NCBI GenBank assembly: GCA_025677815.1
Contig: JAIXMP010000008.1
Location: 1,364,001-1,428,000 of the forward strand
DNA length: 64,000 nt
Direction of reading: 5' to 3'
Origin: Phascolomyces articulosus
Taxonomy: Eukaryota > Mucoromycota > Mucoromycetes > Mucorales > Lichtheimiaceae
The translations under genes and the position numbers were made by a program. Numbering within the stretch: the first letter of the stretch is position 1; each line of letters opens with the position of its first letter. Of this stretch, positions 34,459 through 47,420 are shown in pieces. Under the pieces are notes generated by a model, which worked only from the letters and a program-made list of their open reading frames with translations, did not search any database and was not told where the DNA came from.

Positions 34459-37051
34459 ATGGATAGTACAATCACATTGTTAAAATCCATGACAGATAAT
34501 ACTATTCATGCATTATCTTTTGCTGATTATGAAAATGCAACCAATTACTTGGAAATCCTATATCGAGAAACAATGCGATCTATTCATGAAGCTCAACTTT
34601 TGAAATATCAACATCTACGTCGATTTGATTTGGCACTAGAACATGCCATGAAAATCATTCAAGTGGCTCCTGCTCATTATTCTGGATATATGTATGCTGG
34701 TGATTGCCTTGTTGAACAATCTAAACTACATGAAGCCGTATCATTATTTGATCAAGGGTTAAGACGACAAGAACATGACCATCATAGCAACATAATAAAA
34801 CCTATCACTTGTAATAACAATAATAACAACAACAACGAGCTACTTTTGTTGCTATCCAACCGAAGACAACAAATTTCAAATCAACTCAATCATCGAATCC
34901 CTGATTGGATCCATCAGTTGCCTTTTGGCGTTGTTTGTGACGATATTTTACCTTATTTATCCATACAGGACCGTCGTACTTGTTTAAATGTATCAAGGTC
35001 ATGGCGTTCCTTGATATCGGGTTGTACAAACCTTTGGCGTGTTTTAGAGTTTCATGGTTGTTCTAATATTAAACAACAGGAGGGTCATGATGGCGTACTT
35101 ATTAATCAAGACCACAATATTGAACAGAAAGTGGATCTAATAGACACTGGTAAAAGCAATTGCGATTTATTGGAATGTCTTGGTCCCCATGTTACACGCG
35201 TGACGTTCTCACGGATGTCGGCTCAAGAACTCCAGATAGTGTTTGAAAGAATGATCCTTCTTAAATGTACAAGACTCAAATCGCTTTGTATGACTTTTTC
35301 TTTATACTTTTTTTCTCGTAACACATTATCGGACAAAAGAACAAAGAAGAAGGAACTGATCAAATATGGTAAACTTTTCTTCCATTTGTAAAAATGGACA
35401 CGTTCTTCAAATATATATTATAGGTCTATCAGAATGCAATATAAGTACAGATCAAATTGCATTCTATATGAATCGAATGTACCAGAGCAACAACAACAAA
35501 AAAGGTGGTCTACGTTATTTAGAAATTATTCAGCATCAACAATGTATATTACTCGAAAAACTGCTGGATAGTTGTTCACCGAGTCTATCTCATTTATATA
35601 TTAAACAAAATCCAAAGGTCAAAAAAAGATCCCCAAAAGTTCTTCATCTCGGTTCATCGTCTTCTTCATCACGCGATAACGACAATAACGATAATCATCA
35701 TCATGGACAGCAGCAACAGCTAGATATTGATGACGATTTAACCTTACACAAGCCTATAAATATAACTCATTTGTACCTCGACTGTACAAAACCAATAGAC
35801 CACTTGTTGCAATTTTGCCCCAACCTAGAATATCTTGTTTTGGAAAATCGACCACAGCTGGAATTATATCGGTATTCTCAGCTATGTCCTCGTCTTCATT
35901 ATTTTCAACATAACACAGGCACACTAACAGCAGCGACGACGCGTCAACTTTTCCCTATTTGGAATAATATTTTGATAGGCAATAGGAACAGAAGCAATAG
36001 CAATGACAACATGTTACCATTATTAGTACCTGTATCACAGCCCCAACAACAACAACGACAAGTATCACCATCACACTTGGCACACGACAGCGAAGAAAAT
36101 GATCGCCAAGAGCAGCAGCAACAGTCATTACAGGATGGTCAATTACAGCATTTAATTCTTGGCAAATCCAAAATATCAAACCAAGAACGTATATACATTA
36201 AGCGCATCATTGAGCAAAATTATGATGTCTTGAAAACATTTACATTACTTACACAACAAGGAGATCGACGCAATTGGGCCTGGGTTTTTGGTGGTGCATT
36301 GGATCCCTGCCGACTGGTTCGCTTGGATTTATCCGTTGAATTAAATAATTCCTTAGTCCCACTCTTGCGTCGTTCTGCTACTACTTTACAACATGTTGCG
36401 TTACGATCCATGGTTTGTGTGAATGATGACGTATTGGATACGTTGGGCGAATTATCTCATTTACGCACATTAATATTATTGGATTGCATCAATACAACGG
36501 AACAAGGGACAGTACGACTCTTCGAACCTTTATCTTGCTTTAATCAAGGAGGGGACAGCATTATGGGTGAAGGAAATAATGGCACTATGGCGAGTAGTGA
36601 TAGGAACAATGGCGGGCCACCTTTTCTATTAGAACATTTGGAAATTGCTGGCTATAGCTTTTGTCTAACAGAGCATGTATTGAACTTGATTGGCAAGATC
36701 CCCAATCTAAAAAAATTCAAATTATCTTGGTGTGGGTTTGGATCAGCCAATCGAATGCATAGTTTAGTCAAGACCATGGTCAGCTGTAAGAGTCGCGTGG
36801 AATACATATCATTTACACGGTCGTCGATCCATGCAGATACATTGGACATACTGGGTGATTTACTTGGTCTTCAGCGTCTCAAGCTTTGTATGTGTACCAA
36901 TGTTACCGACTTGGGGGTTCGAAGGCTCGTGGACAAGAAGAAGAAGGATAGGTTGTATTTGAAAATATCAGAATGTAATTTATTGAGTTCCCAAGTGGTT
37001 CATTATGCTCATGATATAATGGGGGATCGATTCTGTTATATTAAAGGCTAA
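34459..37051 (+). CDS. F-box protein with TPR-like N-terminus and leucine-rich repeats
   Basis: Two exons (34459-35287, 35424-37051) give 818 residues. An upstream in-frame ATG at 34351 would add 36 mostly hydrophobic and aromatic residues; the ATG at 34459 has better context (ACATGG) and is preferred. Residues about 25-110 look TPR-like (FDLALEHAMKIIQVAPAHYSGYMYAGD). An F-box follows at about 151-195 (LPFGVVCDDILPYLSIQDRRTC, then WRSLI and LWRVL). The rest carries leucine-rich segments such as LEYLVLENR, LRTLILLDC and LQRLKLCMCTNVTDLGVRRL, interrupted by Asn/Gln/Ser-rich inserts. Family knowledge says such proteins recruit substrates to SCF ubiquitin ligases; the target is unknown. It resembles S. 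pombe Pof1/3-type TPR-F-box-LRR layouts. Confidence 0.85.
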
Positions 37052-38269
37052 TATAAAATAAATATGCAGCTATTATAGAATGAAAATGATTGATTGTTGT
37101 GTTAGATATGAGAGAAATGTGTTAATATAGAGCTAATTGTAATAACGATAGGTGTTATAGAAAGGGGATAAAGATCAGTTATAGAAAATTTAACCTAGTA
37201 GAAGATGATGATCCAAGGAATAAAATATCCAATTCCGCAGGATAAGGGTGAAATAGAAAATAGGAAAATGCGAACTTGCAACAGATGCGTCAAGTGGTAA
37301 ATGTGGAACTGGTAACCAGTTGTACATATAAAGATTAATAAAGATACCGGATAAGATACAACCACCCGTAACCCCAACACTCTTGTAAGTTATTATAAGT
37401 ATTAGTGGTAGATTCCCCTCTGTATAGCCGCAAAAGCATTAAATGTTTGTTGCAAAACGCAGAGGTCTACTGTAAAAGAGCATCAAAATCTATTGTTTCC
37501 AAATTCCTTCCTCAGTATGTCATATTGGAGTGTGTATATGGATATTGGCGGCAAGCGACTAGAAGAAACCAAAGTTCACATATATAGTTAATCATTTATA
37601 AGAATCTCCTAAAATGATGTTGTCTATAAGACTTTGCTGCTGATGTGGAAATACCTGGTTACTTAATTTTTTTATGCTTTTTTTAACTGCGCATAATAAT
37701 CGTTTTACGTTTCAAAGAATCTTGTTTCTCTTCCTTCATTTCAATTTTACGCAATGGGTGACTGGTAGGTTATCATTATAAGATTTTTGAAACTGTGGTT
37801 ATACCAATTGTTGGTTTTCAAAGCCATTCTTATATTAATTGCTGAATTTATCCTGTTTCACCTTTCTGTATTAAAGGGATCCTATCAAGTTTTTTCTTGA
37901 CAACTTTGAAAAGAGCAATTTGGAGGAAGAGTTTTTTTTGACAAAGGCGGCTATAATTCTGATGAAAAGGATGAAGCTGAAAAGCCTTTATTAATGCAGT
38001 TATTTATTATTGCTGTGACTCGAAAAATGAAATGGATAAAAATCTTGTAGTTTGGGCCGTTTCAAGGTAATACTTGTTTTTTTTCGCCTGTCTTCTCATT
38101 GTTAAATCTAAAAAGTAGGTTATTAACAGCTGCGCTTTTTTAGTGTCTTGATGGAATGGATGAGTACGGGGGCGCAAAAGCAATTGTCCAAAGAGTAGTA
38201 GAACGCGTAGCAACCTCAAAGTTGCACCATTCGAATATACTCGACGAGCTGATTTTTATGAGCTATAGA
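37052..38269. other. 3' flank of F-box gene and non-coding or decayed DNA
   Basis: No intact gene. Some plus-strand pieces near 37870-38060 read as protein-like stretches in two frames and may be outlying fragments of the decayed gene to the right, but they are too short to assign. Confidence 0.45.
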
Positions 38270-40330
38270 GTATTCTGCATTTAGATCGGCGACTATTACG
38301 GCAAAATCTACACAATCAGAACCCCAACAACAAACACGAGTTCAGTTGCGTAAAAGAAAGGCTTCAATTTCTTATTCAGAAACAAGTAGTTGCAAGACAA
38401 CCAAGTTAACTACACTTGATCAAATCGACATTGATAGTATTGGATCTCTTTGGTTGTTTTTCAACTTACCACACGAACAATCCAAAAACAAACCTTTTAA
38501 CCAATCAATCATGTAGGAGGGTTTATTGATTTTTAGTTAAGTCTATACCACAATACCAAAGGTGAAAAAGGAGTATATTTTAAAAGGTAAAATGGTCGCT
38601 ATAATTTTTATATATAATAATTTGATTTTGCAGATACTAACAAGGTTTAATAACTTTATTAGTTTGAGACAAAATAATGTATTGGATACTTCTGATTGTT
38701 CACAAGGAAGCCAAACGATGCCACTTAGTGAATTTTCCATGCACTTTATCCAATGATTGACATTACCCGCTACCACTAAAACAACACAATAACCAGTATC
38801 TTCATCATTGAATTTGGTAATGGTATGTAGCTTTTTATTTATTTGTTTGTTTAACAATTCGTCTACATAGATGAAATAATGCTGAACGTCCATATACTTT
38901 TTTTCTCTGGGGGACGGGGGCGGGGGAGCAGAGTATACTGAAAGAAAAAGGCGCAAAGGCTGCATCGCAGGAAGTGTATCCCAAGCTAAGATCTGTAAAG
39001 GGTATTGAAAGAAGTGTTAATAAAACGTTGGAATCATTGTAAGGTTTTTTTATTCTTTTGTTTGTACATGGAGATAGTAAAAAATCCTAACACTCGAATA
39101 CGTGTATACTTTTTGGTTTAGATTTGAACGATATTGCTACGATGAAAGTATTTTTAATAATGAGCAGCTGAATAATCTTTCAGAGTGGGATTATATCATT
39201 AAATTCTGGGCACCAATTTGTGAAAAATATAAAAGGTATTAAAAAATAGAAAAATAAAGACTATATAAGAATACGTTGAGACTGTTATAAGATTTATTTC
39301 AATAAAAGTAATGATGATCAAACTATCTAATAAAATTGAGGTCCTTTTATACTTTTCAGTGAGATATATATTTCTTATTATTTCTTATATGTCTTATTGT
39401 TGTGTTCGTATTTGCATTAGAGATATTATCGATGATGGGAACTGCTTTTATTATCTTACACCTGTTCATGACACAAGATGTTTATGAATCCCTTATTCTT
39501 ATTATTTTATTCGCATGCCTTATTCGGTACGTCTGTTCCGATGTACCTGGTCATGGCGTTAATCTTGTTCTTTATTCTTGTTTTTACCTCATCCTATTTT
39601 GGATGTGTCACAGATTTTACTTATTTATAACATCCGATCTTACGGACACGACACAAATTTTGAAGACGTTTTTTTTTGTTTCTTTAATCCGACCACATTA
39701 ATAGGTTTGTCCTGATATATCACTCTTTCGGCATATAACAAACTTACATTATACCATATGTAACTAATTAAATATAATAAGAACGAGATAATCGATAAAT
39801 CTGTTAGGAAAAAGGGTGCCTCCAAGATGGGCTTGCGTCTACATTGTGTGACTTCAACTGACATCGATGCTGCTTCTGGTGAGGTGGGAAAACGTCCAAC
39901 CAATGAAAAGTATTATCATGATCGCATCAAGCTTGTAGCTGGAGCCAAAGGCCAACTCAATTACATAATATCAAGATAAAAGCATTCTGTCAAAGAATCA
40001 AGTACTATGAAAATATGCACAATCCAGATTTTAGGTAGGTATAAAACTGTGTATCTCATTCGGTACAGAAACTGAAATATCTGTTCTCCAATTGGTTGGT
40101 AAAAATGTATACGTTTTTCTACCTATTGAGCAATCATACAACGAACTAAAAATAAAAGCAGAGTGACTTGTCGTCGAACCAATGAGGAAAATGTTTCGGC
40201 AGCTGTATACAATGGTGATCAACTAAGAAGTACACGTATTCTAAACCACTTGAATCAACTGAGAATAAAAGAAATCGGCTTCATGAATTAGTCAAGTTGG
40301 TGCATAATATAGAACAACAATAAGTGTGGG
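38270..40330 (+). pseudogene. Decayed gene, probable member of a repeated Mucorales-type family
   Basis: Plus-strand coding fragments appear in order but not in one frame: QSEPQQQTRVQLRKRKAS with TTLDQIDIDSIGSLWLF (38300-38515); EVYPKLRSVKGIERSVNKTL (38970-39037); then, across a GT-AG intron (39040-39120), ERYCYDESIF and LSEWDYIIKFWAPI (to 39238); IDAASGEVGKRPTNEKYYHD (39860-39925); and ISVLQLVGKNVYVFLPIEQS (40077-40140). Stops and frameshifts separate them. From memory, similar W-D-Y-I-I-K-F-W and KYY segments recur in large uncharacterised Mucorales families, possibly mobile-element derived, but I cannot confirm this. A G-rich spot with three runs of five G lies inside (38909-38926). Confidence 0.5.
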
Positions 40331-41211
40331 ACAAAGCGTGCCGAAGAATGTTTATATATCTATTTTATTAAAGAGGTATTTCTATTCACTGAAAACGGTT
40401 GTCTGCAAAACAGCATCCTCAGTCAACGTTGAAACATCTGTAGACTAGGAAAAGCACAATAATTATTATCGTCAGTGGTTAAATAATCATCTGATCCCAC
40501 AAGCGTTCTATATTTTATAGATTCAAATAGATCATAATTCATATAAAAGGAAGGAAATTTGTTGATATTCAGCATTCTATGGTATTGTTTATTTTCTGCT
40601 TGCCTATTATTCAAAAACACGTCCCTCCTAACACACTTCAATTCCTGGCATTTTACCCAGTGATGGACAGCAATGTGTATGCAATGCTATTACATAGTAG
40701 AAGGCACTTTTACTGAGTCATCAGGATTCTTTACTCCACAAGCGCACCATCATCAGATAAGTGAAAGAGTGTCTGATAGACAGCATATTAACTCCCAACT
40801 ACCTATTTCTATTGAAACTTTTCATCTACAAATAAACCGAATGCTGGTTACCATATTTGAACGACGGACTGTTTTAAAAAATGTAATAAGCGCCATTGGC
40901 TATTGCCATATCTATCCAATAGGTGCCCAGCTTTTTTTAAGCAAAGAGAAACATCAGTGCCAAGACGGCCATTTTGCATCCCGTCACGTGCAGGGCGCAT
41001 TAGTGGATTAATTGAGGATGAACCACACACACTCCTCTAAAAAAAGAGGGGTTGGTAACAGTATCTTTTTTTTTTCTGCTGCGTGAACCCGAATTTTCTT
41101 TCTTTTTCTCAATCTTTCTATTATTTTATTTTTTGAACCACAAACCAAAAGCTCTTCATTTTCTATCTAAATACTATTTTTTTTAAATAACAAAAAACAG
41201 AAAAAAAAAAC
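40331..41211. promoter_or_regulatory. Upstream region of the PacC/Rim101 gene
   Basis: Contains a GCCAAG at 40959-40964, matching the PacC consensus GCCARG, about 250 bp before the ATG; one site of this size can occur by chance. The 112-codon ORF at 40673-41011 shows no motif and is not called a gene. A/T-rich leader before the ATG. Confidence 0.45.
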
Positions 41212-42407
41212 ATGGACGTTGAAATATTGAATTGTCGTTGGCAAAATTGTAACAAAGTTTTCTCGGACCCAGAACTTTTATATAGTCACCTTACCAATGA
41301 CCATGTGGGTCGAAAATCCACTGGCAACTTATGTTTAACATGTCATTGGGAAAATTGTGATGTTTCTGTCATTAAGCGTGATCATATTACTAGTCATCTA
41401 AGAGTCCATGTTCCTTTGAAACCACACCATTGTAGCGTAAGTTTTTTTATTCGATTTTTTAGAGTGGGAGTGGAAAAAAAATCTTTTTAGAAACGATTAC
41501 TAAGATAAATATATAGTTTTGTAACAAGTCATTTAAACGACCTCAAGATTTAAAGAAACATGAAAAAATTCATAGTGAAGAACATGTTTCTTCTTTACGA
41601 AGTAACCAAGTACGACAACAGCATCATCATCAACAACAGCAACAACCAATGACTCCTCCCGATGTATCATTATCCCCAGCCTCCTCAGTTGAACCTCATC
41701 TTCACCCTTCACCTCCTTCTACTCGTAATACACCTATTTCACCCCCACAAAGCACTTATTCTGAAGGTAATCTATATTTATATATATTGATTTGGATAAT
41801 GATGCTATGGAAATAAGGGAGGTTTGGATTATTTTAATTTGGATATAAAATGATGATATTAACAAATCTAATTTTATCCATTATTATTATTTAGATAGTT
41901 GGATGCATCCATCACCCATTACAGATGCTTATGATAATTTTGCTGCCCCTCCCAACATGAAACAAAATGGTTTTGATAATGCAGACCAATATCAATTAAT
42001 TGCAGGTTTGATTCCTGATGAGCCTAACATTAAAGCTGAATATAATCAAGGTAAATATAATCTCACACCTCCTTTAATCCCACACATAAATACAGTTTCC
42101 TCTCTTTCCCTTTCCCCTTTTTTTCATATCCTGTTGTTTTAACCTAATTATTATATCTAGACATTGCCAATCGATTATGTATGTTGGAAAATATGATGGG
42201 TAATAATAATAATACCATCAGTCCACAAAATATGAACCTTGATATCATGAACGATCAGCAATTAGCTGATATCAATGCATGGCTTGGACGACTTTCCGGT
42301 AGTATTCCGCCGGAACAACCTCAACAGCAACAGCAAGTGACACCTCCACCTGTTGATCAAAAAATGTATGAACAATCAATGTATCAAAACAATTATTCTT
42401 ATTATGC

Positions 42408-42441
<34 letters not shown>

Positions 42442-43443
42442 GCAGCAGCAGCTACTTATAGTACACCACCTCCTACATCTACGGATATTATGCTTCAATC
42501 ATTTAATGATCAAGCATCACAAGATATGGGTATGCTTTATCCACAAGCTGGAGCAGAGCAGAATCTTTATGTCCGATCACATCCTGTACCACCGTCTACT
42601 TCCAATGTTCCTATGGATAATACAATGATGGTTGATTATTATGAACAGCAACAACAGCAACAACAAGCTTATAATCTTCAATTTGACTATCCAATCACAG
42701 CAGTAAACTCCATGCCTCAACAACAGCAACAACACCATGATGCATTAGCTGGTATGACAGGTTTACGTCATCATTATACTGCTATGCCTGATATTCAGGC
42801 ACAACATTATGCACCTAATGTACATACAGCTATGAACTTTACCAGTGGTAATGAAGAAAAACGAGGACTGAAAAAGAAAGAAGAAGAGGTGAAACCAACC
42901 AAACAAGATCTTGCCACACCTGAAAATAAGAAACAAATTACTACTTTGTTTAATGTATTTGCCAGTGTGGGTGAACCTGTTCAACAAATGGCTAAAGAAG
43001 ATGCCAAGAAAAAATTAGAAGAGAAAAAGAAAAAGGAAGAAGAAGAAGAAATGAAGAAGAAAAAGGAAGAAGAGGATGAAAAGAAAAAGAAAAAGAACAA
43101 AGAAGTTATGGACCTTTTATCAAGTGATTTATCCATGTTGGATATTAAAGAAAAACAGAATAGTAATATTAAAAAGACAACGGTGGTGACAGATGAAATT
43201 ACTACTTCCAGAAGTAGTAGTAGAACTGGGAACAATAACAATGAACTATACCCAACACGTGGTCGATTACATCATCCTCAACAATCGCCATCAAAGAAAC
43301 CGAGTGTTTCTTTACAATCAACAAGTGAACGGCATCGTATATTGATAGAACAGATTAGAGATTGGGTTAATGAAAGTTATGCACTCAAGAAAAAGACTGC
43401 ATCAACAACAAGCGAAACATCTTCAGCTCAACCAGTACATTAA
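41212..43443 (+). CDS. pH-response zinc-finger transcription factor PacC/Rim101
   Basis: Four exons (41212-41436, 41517-41766, 41895-42050, 42161-43443) give 637 residues. Three C2H2 fingers lie at the N-terminus: finger 1 [10 protein letters not shown]...HLTNDH (from C8), finger 2 [18 protein letters not shown]...HLRVH, and finger 3, joined across intron 1, [18 protein letters not shown]. The [12 protein letters not shown] and [10 protein letters not shown] stretches are hallmarks of PacC/Rim101. The rest is Gln/Pro-rich with a highly charged Lys/Glu coiled-coil region near the C-terminus, then [17 protein letters not shown]. In fungi PacC is cleaved after alkaline signalling through the Pal/Rim pathway; no cleavage box can be assigned here. 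Confidence 0.92.
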
Positions 43444-44022
43444 TCAAGAAGAAGAAGAAGAACAAAGGATCTAAATGAAGAAAAAATGATATTAGTAGTT
43501 AAAGTTATTGTATAAAAAAGAAAAAGAAAGCTGAAAATTCATTTTTGTTTTTTTTTCCTCCCCAAAGTTATATTTCTGATGAGTCTTTATGATTATGACT
43601 AGTATTATTTTATTATTATATATTATTTCTCCCCCCTTTACCAATTTCACATATTTTTAAGCATTGTCATCTTTACCCCACCAAATTTGGACGCATTAAA
43701 CTTACATAACAAAAAGTCATTGAAAATAATAGTTTTCCACCCAGCAAAAAATCGGAGTGGCATGTGAATCACTTGGCTTGCCTTACGTTTTCACTCTCAT
43801 AATTAAAATTGGATTATATTCCAACACAAGACCCATTCAGAAATCCCGCAGAAATAAATAATCTATATAAAAACCCCACCCCATCTTTTTTCATCGTCTT
43901 TTTTTTTCATTTCTTTTTTTTAAGTTACTCTTTTTTATATAACTTTATATTTTCAGATATATCGTTTCTTATATATATCTCACATCCACTTTCATTTTTT
44001 CTTCATTTTATTATAATAAACC
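43444..44022. other. Intergenic, PacC 3' flank and FAT1 upstream region
   Basis: No gene seen. The right half, before the FAT1 ATG, is strongly pyrimidine-rich (about 43880-44005). A CCAAT-reverse element is not evident. Confidence 0.6.
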
Positions 44023-46888
44023 ATGGATCCAGGTAAAAAAAAAATTCATATATAACCAATTTTTATGCACCTTTCACACATACATTCATAGCTATACATG
44101 CTAAAAACTTCTTCTGTATAAACACAGATTCATTGTGGACAATTGCTAGTGCTGGTCTTGGTGGTCTTCTTGGTAGCATGTACCTTGATTCACGACTCTT
44201 ATTAAATAGAGATTTCCATCAAATCCGTGCTGGTGCAGCTTCTCAACTTTAGTAAATATTCCCCACATTTTAAATACAACAAGAGATACGCGCTGCGTAC
44301 ATCAACACATACGCGCATATTACTCTTAATTAATGAATGCATTTTTGATATATTAATTTACATTATATATATAATATAGTCATCGATTGTGGACGTGGCA
44401 AGACAAGTTACATTTGTATTATCGTTTTAAAGCCAAGGCAAAAGCTTATCCTAATCGTGTCTTTGTTATCTTTGAAGGCAAAGAATATACTTTCCGTCAA
44501 CTTGAAGTTGGTGAGCCATTTTTTTGACATATTTCCTTTTCCCCCTTTTCATAGTGGCAGAAAAAAAGGGATCTTCCTTCAACCTTTCATTTTTTGTTGT
44601 CCTTTCTTTGTGTAACTTACTAAATTTCTCTTTTTTATTCCCGAATTTAGCATCCAACCGTTTGGTAAGATTTAATTTACCCAAATCATATTCGTTTCGA
44701 ATGACCTAATGACAACATTTTCACGATATACCCCATTCAATTTAAACAATGGTACTAACCATCCCAATCACCATGAACAATTTTCCACCTTTTATTATAG
44801 GCTCATTGGCTCCTTGAGAAAAATGTCAAGAAAGGTGACATTGTTGCCATGATGCACCAAAACCATCCTACTTTTTACATCTCATGGTTAGCCATTCTCA
44901 AAATTGGTGCCACACCTGCTCTTATTAATACCAACTTGGCTGAAGATTCTCTTTTCCATTGTATCAACGTTGCCAACTCCAAGTTGTTCTTGTTTGATCC
45001 TAAATATGAAGAAGCTGTCGCTACTATTGCTGATCGTTTAAAGGCCGAAGGTTGTGTATTGTTTTCGTATGGTGAAGCCACAGAAAATGATGAATTACCC
45101 CCTCTTTCTATTGCCCCTACTTTGACCCCAAGTGTCTTGAACAAGTATAGCACAAAGGATACAGATGAAAAGTTGCTGGGTGGTGTTGGTAATTCCGATC
45201 CTGCCATGTTGATTTATACTTCAGGTACAACTGGTCTTCCCAAAGCTGCTTTGAGTCAACATGCTCGTGTCAACTGTAGGTTTCTTTTTATTATTTGGGA
45301 AATGGTGATATATATCTTGTAGCTGTGGTCTGGGTCTTTGGGATCGGTTTCTGCATAATATTCTTATGTATGTTTGGGATCTGATGATTTGATTGTTAAT
45401 GTTAAATATTATATTGTAGTTGGTGGTCTGATGTATTCTGGTGTTACTGGCGTTTCTCCTGATGATCGTGTTTACTGTGTTTTGCCTTTGTATCATAGTT
45501 CGGGCAGTAAGTATTATATATGGATATAAAATCTGGGAATCATGAAATCATATTTGTCAATTTTTTTTTACTAATTATCTTCATTTTATCACGATATTTA
45601 GTTATCGTAACAACTCAAGTTGCATTGCAAGCTGGTGCTACCATTGTTTTGGGACGTAAATTCTCTGCAAGCCGTTTCTGGGATGATTGTGCCAAGTATA
45701 AGGTCACTGTATTCACTGTAAGTTTCTAGCAAAAAATCATGTGGAGATGAAGGGAAAGAGTAGAAGAAGGAAGTTTCTCAATGTATATTAAACAATTCAC
45801 TGACTCAACTTTTTTTTCTCTTTTATAGTACATCGGTGAATTCTGTAGATACTTGCTTAGTCAACCCAAACATCCTCAAGAACGTAACCATAATGTCCGT
45901 TTAGTTTATGGTAATGGTATGCGTCCTGATGTGTGGAACCGATTTAGAGACAGATTTGGTATTCCTCAAATTTGTGAATTTTATGCTGCCACTGAAGGTA
46001 AAAAAAATAATGCAATTTTTATTTTATTTTTACAAATTTGTACATTTTATGATGACAAAATCAATTATTGAAATGACAAATAATTTATTTATTTTTTGAT
46101 GATTAGCTCCTACCACTTTGTTCAATGTGAATAAGGGTGTTTTTGGTGCTGGTTCTGTCGGTCATCGTGGGTATCTTTTCCGTGGTATTCGTCGTGAAAT
46201 CAAATTGGTCAGAATTGATCCAATTACAGAAGAAGCTTTACGTGGTCCTGATGGTCTTTGTGTTGTTGCTGACTATGGTGAACCTGGTGAATTATTGGTC
46301 CGTATCGATAATGCTTCCGAACTCACCTTTGATGGTTATTACAAGAATGAAAAAGCAACTGAAAAGAAGATTTTGCGTAATGTCTTGCAAAAGGGAGATG
46401 CTTATTTCCGTAGTGGTGACTTATTGCATATGGATCAAGATGGTTTCTTCTTCTTTGGTGATCGTGTAGGTGATACTTTCCGTTGGAAATCTGAAAACGT
46501 CGCTACTACTGAAGTTGCCAATGCTCTTGGTTTATATCCTGTCTTTGCTGAAGTCAATGTCTATGGTACTTTGGTTCCTCATCATGATGGTCGTGCTGGT
46601 ATGGCTGCCGTCGTTATCAAGGAAGGAGAAACTTTGGACTTTAAGGATTTGTTCAATTACTTGCGCCGCAAGTTACCCCGTTATGCCATCCCCGTCTTTA
46701 TTCGATTTGTACCTGCAATGGAAATGACTGGTACATTTAAAGTAACTAAAAAGTTGTTCCAAGAGCAAGGTATAGATATGAAGAAGGTTCCTGAAACTGA
46801 TCCTATCTATTGGTTACAAGGTGACAATTACGTCCGCTACACACCCGAAGATGCTGCTCGTGTAGACGCTGGTGAAGTCAGATTGTAA
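44023..46888 (+). CDS. FAT1: Very-long-chain acyl-CoA synthetase / fatty acid transporter Fat1
   Basis: An AMP-forming enzyme that activates long-chain fatty acids and helps import them, membrane-bound at ER, peroxisome or plasma membrane. Nine exons (44023-44032, 44128-44251, 44380-44510, 44651-44664, 44801-45275, 45420-45506, 45602-45717, 45829-45997, 46107-46888) give 635 residues. A hydrophobic N-terminal segment ([16 protein letters not shown]) fits a membrane anchor. The AMP motif [12 protein letters not shown] is at about 231-242, followed by [14 protein letters not shown] and the FATP/VLACS signature [38 protein letters not shown] and TGTFKVTKK. The first exon is 10 nt and exon 4 is a 14-nt microexon required to keep the frame. 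Identification is secure. Confidence 0.96.
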
Positions 46889-47420
46889 AATTTATTATCG
46901 ATGTATAAAAACATATAACATAATGCTATAAAAAGATAATAGAACGCTCTTTTTTTCTTTATTTCCTATCTCTTCCCTAACTAAATCAAACCATTGTATT
47001 TCTTTTCCTCAAATCCCCATCCTAACCTTTATCCATCAACATATATACACATATACACCTCATATATTTACATTTATAAAAACTCCAATATCTCCACACT
47101 CTATCTCATTTGTTAAACCAACTAACTGTCATTCCGTTTGTTGAATCTTGTTTTCTTATATAAATCTTTCTGTTCTCATTTTATATAAAATCCAGTCTTT
47201 TTTTGTACTAGTACTAGTAAAAAACGAAAAAAACACGTCATTTGGATTATTTGATTTTTTAATTGTTTTTATATATATATTTATATAAATTTTAAGCGAA
47301 GAAAAATAACATGATCGATGGATGATGGTGGAAGAAAAAGACATACAAGTCAAATCACATATCAGAGAGAGATAGAGAAAAAAGGTTTTCCATGATGAAT
47401 GGAAATTATTTTGTTTTTTT
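46889..47420. other. Convergent 3' intergenic, FAT1/SmD3
   Basis: AT-rich shared 3' flank. A near-palindromic ACTAGTACTAGT motif lies near 47206-47218. No gene seen. Confidence 0.7.

Noticed and set aside
40673..41011. 112-codon ORF upstream of PacC
   Set aside because: No motif or splice partner; sits in the presumed PacC promoter region.
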